Below are positions 1 to 12,659 of a stretch of DNA of 64,000 nucleotides, in pieces; within the stretch, counting starts at the first letter, position 1, and each line of letters begins with the position of its first letter. The DNA comes from Jaltomata sinuosa (Eukaryota > Streptophyta > Magnoliopsida > Solanales > Solanaceae), in NCBI GenBank assembly GCA_003996215.1, contig QJPP01004107.1, forward strand, positions 186,001 through 250,000, in the 5' to 3' direction. Position numbers and translations under genes: made by a program. The notes below the pieces were generated by a model, which saw only the letters and a program-made list of their open reading frames with translations, made no database searches and had not been told where the DNA came from.

Positions 1-1388
1 ATATTGTTTTGGTACTTAATACTATATTTTTGATGTGTTGAATTAAAATGGCGTGAAGATGAAGAGATTTAAAGCAAAATTTATAAAAAAGCGGGAAGAG
101 AATAAAAACGAAAAGAGGAAGAGACAAGAAAGGAAAAATGGAAGGAGACATCAACTAGTGGATCTAATAATTGTCTCATGATGATATAATGATTGGACAA
201 TGATTACATAATTAGTGGATGGGCTTAAGATTACAAAGATTACAATTGAATATCAAAGGAATTAAAGAAAACGTACCTGAAGTGCCGAAGACAGCAACTG
301 CTGTATGCGTGCAAGCGCGAGTTGTGGCGCTAATTTTTTCTGTTCTCTGAATCTCAAGTGCAGCAGTTGCGCCACTGCCTTGCAGCTAGCAGTGGCGCGG
401 GGCGACGAGAATTTGTCCTAGTTCGATTTGAATTTGGTTTTTAAAAAGTTCAGACCTTTTCATACTCTATAAATACACCTTAAACACAATTTTAATACAA
501 CTTTTGACCTATTAAGAGCTAGGAGCAGCCGTGAAGGCCGGAGAAAATTGGTTCTATCTTTTCTTCTCTATTATTTATTTATTTTTACGTTTTTCTTTGG
601 ATGATTTGTTGTAATTTCTCCATGTCTATGTGGAGTTAAACTTCTCATCTAGAGTTATGGTAGCTTCATGATTGTTGGTGTATAAACTTTAATTGATTTG
701 TTAAGATATTTATCGTCGTGCTACGGCTCGTACGGTTACTTACTTTTTCTTGAGCTTAATTATTTATTTGCTTGATCACCATTCAAATACTATTTGTGGT
801 GCGTAAATTGGACTAGGAATAGAGAATTTGCGTGCGTAATAAGAAAACGTAGGGCTTGGTTGTAAACCTTATAGGGAAAGGAAAACGATTCGCTAACGTG
901 AATAGGAATATACCCGTTAGCCTTGTTTAGTTGATACGGAAGAGAAATCACATGTCATTCACTATCGACCGACGACCATAGGAGTATAGGCGTTAGAAAT
1001 AGTCGAGGAGACCTAGAGTTGTTGGCAAAACGCTCAATATGGTTAAAATCAACCCGCAACTAGTAACCCGATAAAAATCAGAGTCAGTACAAGTGATTAC
1101 TCAACATGATTGTTAGCAAATTCATAACCCTAGATCAATTTCATCTCATTGATTACGTAAAAAACTGTTCTTTGTCTAGTTAATTGTTCATTAATTAGTT
1201 AGCTTATTTTTTTCTTAATTTAGTTAATTCATAATATAATTTGGATTTTTCTTCTTGAATAAATAATTAGAATTAGTTTAATTTAGTAAATAATTAATCG
1301 ACAAGTCCCTATTGGTACGATATTTGTATTTAAAATCTTATATTACTTGTACGACTACGTACACTTGCGTATGCGTTTGGATGTGATA
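1..1388 (+). repeat. 5' LTR of the outer element (left-truncated)
   Basis: It aligns by eye along its whole length with 21531-22922, with scattered substitutions and small indels. It ends near 1388, where the 3' copy ends in CA at 22922 but this copy reads TA. A TATA box lies at 468-475. No coding capacity is apparent. Confidence 0.85.
468..475 (+). promoter_or_regulatory. TATA box of the outer 5' LTR
   Basis: TATAAATA in the context CATACTCTATAAATACACC is a canonical plant TATA box, placing transcription start near 500. The matching site in the 3' LTR (about 21998-22006) reads CTCTAAATA, so the 3' copy's core promoter is damaged. Confidence 0.6.
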
Positions 1389-1394
1389 AGTTTT

Positions 1395-1412
1395 TGGCGC
1401 CATTGCTGGGGA
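1395..1412 (+). other. Primer-binding site, tRNA-Asp type
   Basis: TGGCGCCATTGCTGGGGA lies just inside the 5' LTR. It matches the 3' end of plant tRNA-Asp except for two transitions. This primer type is typical of Athila-lineage Gypsy elements. The inner element has the equivalent site on the reverse strand at 14688-14705. Confidence 0.75.
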
Positions 1413-1539
1413 CATAGAAATTAACTGTTTATCTTGATTAAATTTTTTTCTTTTTATCTATTTAAGTTTTATTTTTATTTTTATTTCTTATCTTTTTTTT
1501 ATTATTTTAAAAGAAAAAAATTGTTCTACACTTTTTGAT

Positions 1540-2460
1540 ATGACATCTTGGAATAGAAATTGGTTGAATGATGAATATTTATTTGCTAGTATTTCTTGTA
1601 TGTACTGTGGAGGACCCCACTTGAATATAAATTGTCATAATCTTTCGGGGAGCGGGTTGTGCGCACCTACTCAATCCTTTGCAGAAAATTTTTGTGGTAT
1701 ATGTGGTCGTTTGAATGGTCATTAGAATGATTGTCCTAATTCTTATTCTATATCCCCCGAGCCCTATTATGATTCTTCTGTTGTTTATGATGTTGATAGG
1801 GATAATAAAGTGGAGGATGTTGAACGTCATGCTCAGACGAGTGATTTGATAAGACAAATACAAGAGCACACCGCACTTATGCGGAAGCAGACTGAGGAAA
1901 GCATGAAATTCCTGGAAAAGTTTAAAGCTGAACTTTCAGAAATAAAGGTTGCATATGGAATTTGTAATGATACTCGCCAACTTGTGGAGCAGAGAGAGGA
2001 ATTCCTACCATTCAACAATTCTCTTTCAATTGATGTCAATGTTGAGGAGGTGTGCAAAAGTGAGAATGTCACACAAAATAAAGTTTTGGAGTTGAGGCGT
2101 GTTGGACCTCATTCAAAGCACTTTTTGACATTGTGTTTGGTTGGTAACATGAAAACTGAGCCTTTCAAACCAAATGAGAAGTGTGCGCATGAGGAACAAG
2201 GCTCTTATATTCTAAAATTTGTCATGCCAAAAAGACAAAATGACATTCTTCACTTAAGGGCCAAGAAGTGCAAGATGCAATATTTATTGCTTGGTTCCTT
2301 TAATTTTATATCACCGCTCCTTGAGCGGAGCAGAAAATTTGATGCAAAATTAGGGGTGCAATTCATAAGTTTAAAGTGAAAGGAAAAGTGGTGAACTTGA
2401 TAGCGTCGTGCCGCGACGTTAAATCAGGCGCTTATTGGGAGGCAACTCAATTTGTAATAG
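1540..2460 (+). pseudogene. Zinc-knuckle protein of the outer element, broken by a stop and a frameshift
   Basis: The frame opens with ATG at 1540, 128 bp after the primer site. The N-terminus carries a CX2CX3HX4C knuckle (CMYCGGPHLNINC) and a second cysteine/histidine cluster about 40 residues later. An in-frame TAG at 1723-1725 falls within the second knuckle, where the inner element's relative has a Trp codon. The frame then continues through a charged, probably coiled-coil stretch (Leu, Glu, Lys and Gln rich, 1810-2000) and stops at 2379. The neighbouring frame carries on with the peptide ASCRDVKSGAYWEAT (2403-2447), whose counterpart follows the inner gene, so a frameshift near 2350-2375 is likely. 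Knuckles at the N-terminus rather than the C-terminus suggest a gag that lost its capsid part. Function is unknown; nucleic-acid binding is an inference. Confidence 0.65.
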
Positions 2461-2465
2461 TGTAG

Positions 2466-3197
2466 CTTCTTATTTTTATTTTTATAGTGTCACTTTTTAT
2501 TTTATTTTATTTTACAGGTTTGAGGAAATCTGAGTACCCGAATTTGAAAGCTAAGGAGCATAATTTAAGCTTAAGTGTGGGGTCGTTCGCCCTTTGATTC
2601 ATTCTGAAGAAACATGCTGCTAGCTAGACCCTAGAGGGCCTCATGGAGTATCTCTAACCCAATTTTTAGCTTATTTATTGATTTGGGGACAAAGTATGAC
2701 TTTAAGTGTGGGGTGGGATATCTTTCGATATTTTAAGGGTGACGTATGTCATAGTATTTTGAGTTTTTTTATTGCTAAGTTAGATTAAAAAAAAAGATAA
2801 AAAGCTTTAAAATACAAAAAGATTTTCTTTTATTCATTAGTTAGGATAGTTTTTAGTTTTTTAGTTTTTTAGTGATGCATACTTCGTCTACCCCTTGATT
2901 TTTCTTTTCGATTCTTTTCCGAGGGAGAGCCCTTTGAACCTAGTAGTTTTCTATTTTTAGGATTAGTTATTTATTTTTTTGGAGAGAAAAGAAAAGATCT
3001 TTTGACTTGTTTGATACTAGCAATTGGGGCCTGAGTTTGAGTAGTACTTTCTTGTGAGTGCTTGAGTGCTAATAAAATAGCAAATCTTTTGACATCTAGG
3101 CTCGGGGTAATGACTCTGTATATAGCTTATTCTTATTTTGATAGTTCGCTATGACTCTGTCTGTCTTAGAAGTGGAATTGATCCGTCTTGACTGAGA
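2466..3197 (+). other. Non-coding internal region of the outer element
   Basis: No credible reading frame. It holds two copies of an AAGTGTGGGG purine motif (about 2572 and 2702) resembling polypurine tracts, and AT-rich runs. It continues after the nested insertion at 20388. Confidence 0.6.
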
Positions 3198-3202
3198 CTT
3201 GT
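3198..3202 (+). repeat. Target-site duplication CTTGT, left copy
   Basis: CTTGT directly precedes the TGTAACAC start of the nested element and recurs directly after its ACA end at 20383-20387, as expected of a 5-bp Gypsy integrase duplication. Confidence 0.9.
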
Positions 3203-5225
3203 TGTAACACTCCGGGATTTCAGTCAGCGGTAAAACTTAGAGCTCAAAAAAAATCTGTTGTTGTTGGTCACCACAGGAAGCCGCCACGGGCGTCGGAACT
3301 CCGACGGGCCATGGTGCTGGTCGTGGGGTGCGTCCAGTGGCTCCTGAGCCAAGTTTCCTCAGCCCGACGGGAGGTCACGACGAGCGTCGCGGGTGTGACG
3401 GCCCATGGAAACCCGCCTTCGAAATGCCCCAGTGACCTTTCCCCTCGTCCCCCTCCCTCGACGGGCAACCCCACGGGCGTCGCAGGCGCGATGGACCATG
3501 AGAGCTCGTCGTCGAAATGGTCCAGCAGACCCCAACCAAAGTACCCCCCTGCCCGACGCCTTGGCCGATGGGCCATCGTGGGCGCGACGCCCGTCGGGTA
3601 GCCCGTGAGGCGTCCCTTTTCCTACAGTTTCTTATTTAAGTCCCAGGGGCATTTTAGTCATTACCTACCCTTTTAACTCCTAAATGATATCGTTTTGACT
3701 ACTTTGAGAAGGGTTTATACCCCATTTAGCCTAAGCTTCTCATTATACTTTATTCATCCACCAAATTGGGAAAAGTTCTCCTCCAAGCTCCAAGTCTCAA
3801 GCTCCAAGACCAAGTCTCCTAATCTTTTCAATTTCTTGCGGGTTAGCTTCCATCAAGGTATGTGGGTATTCAACAATGGGTTTCCTTCACTCTTGTGCCC
3901 AAAACCCCAATTCTTATTTTAAATTATGAACTTATGAAATTAGGGTTTTGATCTAAATTGGAAAAACTTATGAAATAAGTTTCTATGCTTAAATTCATGG
4001 TTTCTCATTGCTTATTTTATAATTTAATCATGATTCCTTCATTGGTTTTAAAAAGCCCAAGTACTAAAGTTTATTTCTAGCATGATTCCATTTGGATTGC
4101 ATATTTTCAAGAGGAATTTGACATGATTAGATATCATGACCTTTTGTATTTATGAAATTGCATGCCTAATTCTTCAAGTATGAATTTAGAAAGGAAAAGT
4201 AAGATTTGAATTAGGGTTGTGACAAGTCTTTAGATGTATGAATTTAAATTGCATGGCATCAGATATGTCTTATTGCTTTTCAAACAGTTTTGACATCAGA
4301 TATGTCACCAGTATGATCATGTTTGGCATTAGATATGCCCCATTAGTATATGAGCTATAAGTATATTTTAGGAGTAGTATTTAGCACCGAGTTGGATGGG
4401 GTGAGAGTACCCTTAGTCCCAGAACTACGTGCCCCCATAGGTTTATAAGTCCCCTCTGTTGAACATCAGATTTAGTGATCACGCCACAATCATGCCTTTA
4501 TACCCTGGCAAGGTATATTGGGTCCTCCCGATGGGGCGTATACATCGGATTCCATGTAGCTCACATGGTCTATGTCGGTTAGAGAACCTCCCACAGAAAC
4601 AGTTTATGCTTTTAAATGTACCTGACTCTTATTCAGATTTTCAACTCATTGTTTATGATTATGTTTACAGCTTATGGTATTTCATTGAGTCATTTGCATT
4701 CAGCCTTACCTTTAAAGCATGATTTCGATTGTTAAAGCATACTTAGCATGTTTTCATCATGTTCATGCATATCTCATATACTCGATACATCCTATAGTAC
4801 TGACGCATATCTTGCGCTGCATTCTCTTGATAATGCAGATTCAGGTGTTTTCCATCAGGCTCGTGGCTAGCCGAAGCCGGGTATTCAGTCAGCATTGGTG
4901 AGTCCTCATAGTTCGAGGACAAATTTTCATTCTAGTTGTATTGTTTATCTTTTCTTCAGATTGTCGAGTTAGTTGGGGTCTTAGCCCATCAACTCTATAA
5001 GTTGGTTTAGAGGCTTTTTAGACATAGTTAGTATTCGAGTCTCCTCTTTAGACTGTATTTCTTATTTGACTTGACTTTATATATGCCTATGTTTCCAAAC
5101 TTTCCTATTATGCTTCCGCTTATTTAATGGAATTACCTGAAACATGCTATGACCAAGGGTCAGCTTAGGGCACTTGTGGCCCCGAGTCCCGTGTTGCACC
5201 CAGGTGGTAACCTCGGGGCATGACA
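3203..5225 (+). repeat. 5' LTR of the chromovirus
   Basis: Starts TGTAACAC and ends TGACA; matches 18361-20382 with few differences. A GC-rich block (3270-3605) with repeated GACGGGC/ACGGGCGTC motifs stands out from the AT-rich surroundings and carries chance reading frames. The remainder is AT-rich, with no gene. Confidence 0.93.
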
Positions 5226-5229
5226 AACT

Positions 5230-5241
5230 TAGTTTCAGAGC
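5230..5241 (+). other. Primer-binding site, degenerate tRNA-iMet type
   Basis: TAGTTTCAGAGC begins 5 bp after the 5' LTR. It differs from the usual iMet primer site TGGTATCAGAGC at two positions. Confidence 0.65.
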
Positions 5242-5434
5242 CTCAAATTTTGAGAGTCCTAGGATGTCTAAAGGCAGCATCGAGTAGAGTCTCTTTCATG
5301 TGTGTGAAGCGCGCCACACATATGAGAGGGAAGCTATAAGGTGTCTTAGAAAACTTCACTTCTTTCATGATCACATCGTGCGATAGAGTTTAACTCTAAT
5401 GTTCCTCTAATCCTTACCTTGTACATTTTAGATT

Positions 5435-7943
5435 ATGCCTCCACGACATACTATGCCTTCCCGAGCTGCTCAAAATACTGTCCCTCCAGTTCCGGCCTTG
5501 GAGGTCACGAATGCAGAGTTTTGAAATGCGATCCACCTATTGGCTCAGACTATGGCTGCCCAAGCCAATCAACAGGCTCTTGTTCCCGTTCACCCTCACA
5601 GTGAGGTGGCGGCCCGAGTTAGAAATTTCGTCCGTATGAACCCACCGGAGTTCTGGGGTTCGAAGGTGGGTGAGGACCCACTTAACTTCGTGGATGAGGT
5701 GAAGAAGATCTTTGAGGTGATGCAGGTTGCCAGAGTTGAGAGTGTCGAGCTTGCGTCCTATCAACTGAAGGACGTAGCTCATATCTGGTTCACGCAATGG
5801 AAGGAGGCTAGAGCTAGGTACATGGTCCCTATGATATGGGAGTGCTTTGAGGGAGCTTTCCTCGACCTGTTGTTTCCACGAGAGTTGAGAAAAGCTAAGG
5901 TTGAGGAGTTCGTGAACTTGGTACAGGGATCTATGATTGTTCAGGAGTATAGCTTGAAGTTCACTCGGTTGTCTAGATATGCCCTCTCTATGGTAGCGGA
6001 CCCGCATGATCAGATGAGCAAGTTTATTTATGGGGTTTCAGTTTTGGTGAAGAAGGAGTGCAGGTTTACTATGTTGTTGGGTGATATGACTATTTCCAGG
6101 CTCATGACCCATGCTCACCAGATCGAGGGAGACAGGCTTAGGGAGATGGATAGGGAGAACAAGAGGGCTAGATCTGAGGGTTTAGGTTTTGGCCATCAGA
6201 AGTATGGTGGCGGACATCGCTCCTCATTTCAGAAGAAGTCATTAGGACCCGTTCATTCTTCTGCTAGTGCTCCTACTCAGGCCCCCAGGCCCCGTCATGA
6301 TCAGTATGGCAGAGGCTCAGGTGCTCAGTCTCAGGGGAGTGTTGCCAAGGGACCTTCCTACCCCGTCCATGGAAAGTGTGGCAAGAATCACCCTGGTGAG
6401 TGTTTGGCTGGTAGAGAGGGTTGTTTTGGTTGTGGTCAGATTGGACATCGTATCAGAGATTGCACTTCATCTAGGAAGGGACAGATAGGTAGGACTCAGT
6501 CTACCCTAGCAGCTTCAGGAGGTCGACCAGCTCAGCAAGGCGCAGCTTCTAGTTTGGGTGGTCAGCGCCAGAATCGTCTTTATGCCATGTCCTCCGGTCA
6601 GGACCAAGAGAGCTTACCCGACGTGGTTACTGGTATGTTGACAGTATTCTTTATAGATGTGTATGCTTTGTTGGACCCCGATGCCTCCTTATCTTTCGTG
6701 ACCCCTTATGTAGCATGCAAGTTTGAAATTTGCCCTGAAATGCTTTTAGAACCCTTTTGTGTTTCTACTCCTATTGGTGAGTCAGTCCTAGCCAAAAGAA
6801 TCTACCAAAACTGCCCTATCCCATTCCTTCATAGAGTCACTTCAGTGGATTTAGTAGAATTGGAGATGACTGACTTTGATGTTATTCTGGGTATGGATTA
6901 GTTGTATGCTTGTTATGCTTCGGTTGATTACCGTACTCGTGTTGTCAGTTTCAAGTTTCCAAATGAACCTGTCCTTGAGTGGCAGGGTAGTCCCCCATTC
7001 TCAAAAGGTCACTTCATATCCTATCTTAAGGCTAGGAAGATGATTTCTAAGGAGTTGTTTATCATAGTCCAAGGCCCCATCCCTTCAGTCTATTCCCATT
7101 GTGAACGAGTTAGCAGAAGTATTTCTCGAGGATTTTCCCAGAGTCCCTCCTGAGTGGGAGATTGACTTTGGGATAGATATCCTCCCATATATGAATCCTA
7201 TCTTTATTCCTCCCTATAGGATGGCTCCCACTGAACTTAAGGAGTTAAAGGATGAGTTGAAGGATCTTTTTGATAAGGGTTTCATCAGGCCTAGCACTTA
7301 TCCATGAGGTGTCGCGGTTTTGTTTGTTCGAAAGAAAGATGGTTCCCTCAGGATGTGTATTGACTACCGTCAGTTGAACAAGGTCACACTCAAGAATAAG
7401 TATCCCATTCCTAGGATTAATGACTTGTTCGATCAGCTTCAGGGTGCTAATTGTTTCTCTAAGATTGATCTTAGATCCGGATATCATCATCTTCGTGTCC
7501 GAGAGTGTGATATTTTGAAGATAGCTTTCAGGACTTGGTATGGTCATTATGAGTTTGTTGTTATGTCTTTTGGTCTGATGAATGCTCCTGCAGCTTTTAT
7601 AGATTTGATGAATCGTGTGTTCAAGCAGTATTTGGATATGTTTGTGATTGTTTTTATTGATGGCATCCTTATCTATTCTCGGAGTGAGGAGGAGCATGCG
7701 GACCACTTGAGGGTTGTTTTGCAAACTCTCAAGGATCGACAGTTGTTTGCTAAGTTTAGCAAGTGTGAGTTCTGGATGCAGTCTGTGGCTTTTCTGGGTC
7801 ACATAGTGGCAGGGGATGGTATTCGTATGGATTCGCAAAAGATCAAAGCAGTGAAGAACTGGCCTAGACCTACTTCCCCGTCGGATATTCAGAGTTTCTT
7901 GGGTTTGGCTGGTTATTACAAGAGGTTTGTGGAAGGGTTGTCT
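5435..7943 (+). pseudogene. Chromovirus gag, protease and reverse transcriptase (5' half of gag-pol)
   Basis: The natural ATG is at 5435, with a TGA in frame at 5522-5524; an internal ATG follows at 5540. Gag shows the capsid-like retrotransposon gag domain (about 5640-6150) and a CX2CX4HX4C knuckle, CFGCGQIGHRIRDC (about 6420-6465). The protease active-site region follows (about 6640-6720) with a changed residue after the catalytic Asp-Pro. A TAG at 6899-6901, a frameshift near 7100 and a TGA at 7303-7305 break the frame. RT runs from about 7230 to 7943 with recognisable palm motifs, but the catalytic FxDD reads FIDG (Gly codon 7662-7664). The inner element interrupts pol at 7943; coding resumes at 16054. 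Confidence 0.9.
7939..7943 (+). repeat. Target-site duplication of the inner element, left copy (TGTCT)
   Basis: TGTCT precedes the inner LTR; TCTCT follows it at 16049-16053, one mismatch. Removing the insertion and one copy joins the pol reading frame across the site. Confidence 0.7.
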
Positions 7944-9283
7944 TGATAAACGCTCAAATCGTGCTCTCCACTTATGGAGGTCACGGCGATCGCGTAGTCA
8001 AAACAAAATTTATAATTTCCAACGAGTGTTGGGGTCGAATCCAAGGGAATAATGTAGTCGCGATCGAGCTAGTAAAGGATAAAAGTAACTTATTGAAGTT
8101 CAATAGACAAAAAAGGAAAATATATCTAAAAGGGGGGTTTTAACTACAACTAAAAGGTAAAGAAACAAAACAAATAAAATATAGGCGATCAATGGATTTC
8201 ACCTTGCTTTCGCCAAGCAAGGATAACAAGGGAGATAATTCTTGGGAATTCAAATTCACAAGACTTGCACCCGATTGACACTTAGGTAGTCTTGGTCATA
8301 GGTGTGGAGTGCTATCTCTCGATCAACATTCACATTTCTGAATAATTTTGGTTAGAACATTATTCGGTGCGATAAACAAGCAACCAATTAACTTGGGGAG
8401 GTCGTCTTATCTCTAGCTCGGACCCTTAAATAGGAGATTCCACGATTGGAGCAATCTCTAGCCTCCAATCTAGATGGATTCCCAAGTTCCCACTATTGAA
8501 TCTTCCCGAATTTAGGGAAATTCTCTCTCGAGCAATAACCCAAATCAGAGAGCTAAGTCAATGTTTACAACCATTGACCATAAATTCTAGCAATGCAAGA
8601 TTCAAGAGACCCAAATAGTCAAACAAGAACAAATCTAGATTTAGAATAAAAAAGCCAACAAGTATTATCACTAATACAAACCCAAAATCTCAAGTCAATA
8701 ATACACCAAATAAATAGCAATTAAGAACAAGAGTTGAAGAATGGAATCTAAAGATTTTACAATACAAAGCATCCAAATCTTCACTCATATGGTGTTGGTT
8801 GATGAACCTTGCTCCCAAGCTTGCTCAAAAGTTGTGAAAATAGCCAAAGATATGTTTCAAGATGGCTTAGGAGTGTTTTATGTGAATTGGGGTTTCTCCA
8901 GATGTGAAATTCCAAAACTTCCCAGCTGCTCCACTTTCCTTCTCTGCCTACGCAGAATGTCAGCTGCATACGCGAAGTGTCTTTGTCTGGTTGACCTTCA
9001 CGTACGCGGTCAAAGGGTCGCGTTCGCGGAGCTTTGACTTGGTTGGTCTTAGCGTTCATGGCTGGGACCCTGCGTTCGCGAAGGCATGTTCTGTTGCCAG
9101 CTACTTGCTTCTCCAAATGGCCTCCTTTTGACTTGTTTTCATCCGAATTTGTCCCGAACACTTCTAAAACACAATGACCTACGAAATAGAAGTAATCCGT
9201 GTCAATTGCACTATTTTTCCACTTTAAACTAGCAAAAGTATAATCTTAAAGGCTAAATAAGTAGGTAAAATACCGACTTACCA
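7944..9283 (-). repeat. 3' LTR of the inner element
   Basis: Matches 14710-16048 closely. Termini on the plus strand are TGATAA and TTACCA (TTATCA in the other copy), short inverted ends. A CG-rich patch at about 8945-9090 contains repeated CGCG and TTCGCG steps. Confidence 0.88.
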
Positions 9284-9300
9284 AACCCCAAACTTGAACT
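9284..9300 (-). other. Polypurine tract of the inner element
   Basis: The reverse complement reads CAAGTTTGGGGTT immediately before the LTR start TGGTAAG, preceded by GAGGACAAGCAATAG. This is the standard place and composition for plus-strand priming. Confidence 0.65.
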
Positions 9301-11269
9301 ATTGCTTGTCCTCAAGCAACTTAAAGCTTTTAACACAAGAGGCATACAACACAAGTGCAAATGACAATACCACAAGCCAAGGAAAACATATTTCAAGCAC
9401 CAAACATGACTTCGGTTGGTACTAATGATTAGTCAATCACATGATAACTTACTCTAAGCATTTCCTTCAATTCAAAACACCAACTCATGATGCAAAGGCA
9501 CAATAAGAACAAGCAAGTGACAACAACCAATACTCAAGGTATGACTCAAACCACTAGCTTACCAAAACATGCTCATTTGACTCATTTTTGGAGTCTATCA
9601 ATGTCACCAACTATCCTAATTCACATGCCCTCACAAGAACGAAAGTCCCAAAAACACATTATGTACAAAGACAATCACAAGAGACAAATACAAACACTCA
9701 CACTCACAAGAAATTTCAAGTGCACACACGTCGAACCATAGGCTTGCCCTTCATGTAAATCACCACTAATGTAGGGTAGCCAAGCTCGAAATCACCAAGG
9801 ACTTGCGGGTTACGATGTTGGTTGGGGATAAGGTGAGGATCATTTGGTTTAAGTGACTACACCTCCCTAATGCTCTTTGTTCTCATTTCGAACACCGGTC
9901 GCATTTTTCAATTTTCAACTTCACCTTATTTCTCCCTCACACAACCCAAGATTTCTCCTTTTTAACTCATGATCATTCACACCTTATATCACCTTCACTT
10001 GGTAGCACCAATTTTTGCTTTTCAATTTGCTTGTTAGATTGATCTTTTGGAGCAATGTTCAATTTTTGTGCTACCTTGCACTTAAAGTGCATTTCTTTTC
10101 TTCTTCTCATTTGATCACATGCACCCCCAAACTTAGGTATTTGCCTATGTTATTTTTTGCTTCCCCCACCCCAAACTTAGGCTTTTAGCCTACATTTCAT
10201 TTTCAAGCAATTAGGAAGGATGGGTGCCAAGATGGAGGTTCCAAAAAGGTCAAGGTGTTGACAAGGTGCCAAAGAACGGTCACAAGCTCAAAGAGGTTCA
10301 CTAGGATTTGATGTCATTGGGAAGTTATTTGGGTGAAGTGGCTATCAAAAAGGGCCTAAGGTCATCTTCCAAGCTCGGTTATACCTAGAATTTTGCCTTG
10401 AATCACATTCGGGGCAAGTTCTAAATGACACACATGCACAAGAATTATTCAACTAAACCTCACCACACATGGCATGCGAATCATTCAAGAAGGATAAATT
10501 TTAACTTCCTAAAAAAGAACAAAGATGAGCTATTGTCACAAAAAGATTAAAAGAGTTGTCACAATCACTCTTCTCCATGCATTTTTCACAAAATAATTTT
10601 TTTTGAAGGGTGTGCCTATTTTACTTAGCATGCAAGACTACTTCATTGGTACCAAACAAGTCAATTTGCAACCAAAACCTCAAAAGATGATGATTTGCCC
10701 TTAAGAATGTCGTCACTCAGTCTATCATTGGGCCAATTCATCTATCTAAATTGGTATGGCTACACAAGGTGGATCAACATAAACATCACACTACGGGCAT
10801 ATGCGATTCGCACATGAGAAAGTGTGTGTCGCACGTGCAACGCACAGGCCAAACATTGGGCATGTGCGAAGCTCGTGCGGTTCGCACAACGTCAAGTGCG
10901 GAACAAATATACCCCCAGCTCAAACAGGTTCACTAGCCTAACAGGTACTCAGACTTCCCCTGGACCACAACAACCAATATCTCAACTACTATAAAAAGTA
11001 AAACAAAGAAGTTATAACAAAAGAAACTAAAAACTAAACTATCAACTTCTTTCACACAACAAACAAACCCGACGAGGGCAAAACATAGAAAAAACAAGCC
11101 CGACAAGGGCACATCAATATCCAACAAGAAAACAAGCCCAACAAGGGTGCAATATCCAAAATAAAATAACATGCTAGATAGAGTGCTAGCCACTCCCAAC
11201 TAATAACCTGAAGTACCCTCATTGCAACAAAATAAGAGAAGAGTTTGAGGGGGCTCCCTGAAGGGTGTA
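9301..11269 (-). other. Non-coding 3' region of the inner element
   Basis: No believable gene. On the reverse strand 10440-9680 carries, in order, landmarks also found in three other elements here: AGAACTTGCCC, a TAGGCCCTTTTTGA segment, CCTCTTTGAGCTTGTGACC, AACATCGTAACCC, ACATGAAGGGCAAGCCTATGG and GAGTGTGAGTG. The 10933-11269 stretch is the 3' flank of the broken gene upstream of it. Confidence 0.6.
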
Positions 11270-12538
11270 TCACTCAGAACCAGAACTGCTAGGTCCAGAA
11301 AGGACCCAGTCTCCCTCATCAGCATCCTCCTCAGTGTCAGACCCACATAGCCTCCTCAAAGTTCTCATCATCTTCGTGAGGAACTTGCTTTGCTTCTTGT
11401 CGTGGTCCCTTTGCTTTTTCTGTCGCCTTTCCACCTTAGCCAACCTCTCCTTGATGTGTTGTTGTTGGCTTGCTACACTAGCAATTGTAGGGCCACTAGG
11501 AGTGGTGGAGGAAGCCAGTGTGGTGTAACTCTCACTTGGATCCGAAGGCAAGACTGTTACAATCTGTCGAAGATGGGCATCCATGCCATAGACTTGGATG
11601 GAGATATGACAGAGTGTCGAAGGTCCGATCCTGAGAGGACCAATAGTCTCAGCAGCAGCAGCTGACTTACGTGCCTCGCTGGACTCAGAAAATAAACCAA
11701 ATAATGTTGAATCCATGTTTATCTTCCTCTTCTTCGATGCTTGCATAGGACCTCTCTTCATCAAAGAATGGATCATTTTCTCGGGCTTACTCTCATTCTC
11801 TTCATCCCTCTTGGTGACCCCGGCTTGGTAGCACAAGTGTGTGATCAACGAAGGGAAAAGCAGACTCTTGTTACCTCCGAGCAATACTTGTTGGATTTCA
11901 TCCACAATCAATTACCCCACATTCACCGGGAATCCCTCCATTAGAGCATAAATCACATTTGCTTTGTCGGTGGTCACGTCGGACTCATTCTTGGATTGCA
12001 TAACTCAGGCACAAATAATTAAAAGCTAAGTGCAGGCTTCGAGGTTAAACTTGGATGACTCGATCCTTGTATTCAATGCTATGCATTGCGGGATCTCGCC
12101 ATCATGCAAATGTTCCACAAACCAATTGGGCCTCTTTTCTGTAGCTCGGGATTTGTAGGTGGCATTGTCAGCATTCGTGAGGTTGTAATATTCATTGATC
12201 AACTCCGGGTCAAAGCGAACTAATTTGCCCTGCACCTGCACTATCAAGTTATTGGCGAAGCCTATCTCAGCCGCATTGGCATAGAACTCTTGGACCATGA
12301 TAAAGTTCGCCTTGATAGGTTCGGTGGCGAAGCAAATCCACCCACTTTTAACCAACTTCCTATAGAAGTCGGCCCATTTCTCCTCCAATCTTTCCAACAC
12401 GATACCTCGCTCCCTCGTGATTGGCTTCATCAAGAGACGATCATAAAGTTGAGAGAACTTGAGGGAGATGAAGGTTCCTTGGTCAAAGTACTCTTCATCG
12501 ACCACTTGGTTGGCATCTTCATGTGTAATTCACGCCAT
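11270..12538 (-). pseudogene. Putative plant transposon protein (Transposase_32-like), broken
   Basis: An ATG at 12538 is followed almost at once by TGA (12532-12530), after which 12505-12026 is open. It contains an aromatic-rich block (WADFYRKLV, FIMVQEFYANAAE, LINEYY) that I recognise from the putative plant transposon protein family, common in plant LTR elements. A frameshift near 12010 and a TAA just before 11911 break it. The second part (11911-11270) continues the domain and ends in a low-complexity tail: Ser/Thr/Pro-rich, then a Lys/Arg/Gln-rich coiled-coil-like segment and an acidic end. Its biochemical function is unknown. It lies downstream of the zinc-knuckle gene in the same direction, probably a captured sequence. 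Confidence 0.6.
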
Positions 12539-12659
12539 TTTCAAGTTTAGGGTACCTACACAAGGATCAAAGTTGTCAAACAACAAGATAGGCATGTAAA
12601 GCAATGTGTTAGGATAAGATTAGGCCAAAGAAATAAGCCAAAATAATTTCGACCTAAGC

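Noticed and set aside
3188..3608. GC-rich frames on both strands in the chromovirus LTR (copy at 18416-18758)
   Set aside because: They lie within an LTR, differ between the two copies, and reflect GC-rich composition; no protein-like features.
5537..7838. Reverse-strand frames of 156 and 197 codons opposite gag and RT
   Set aside because: They are shadows of the well-supported plus-strand gag-pol.
8741..9161. Frames in the inner LTR (copy at 15509-15929)
   Set aside because: They are within an LTR on both strands, and the paired copy differs by changes that do not preserve protein.
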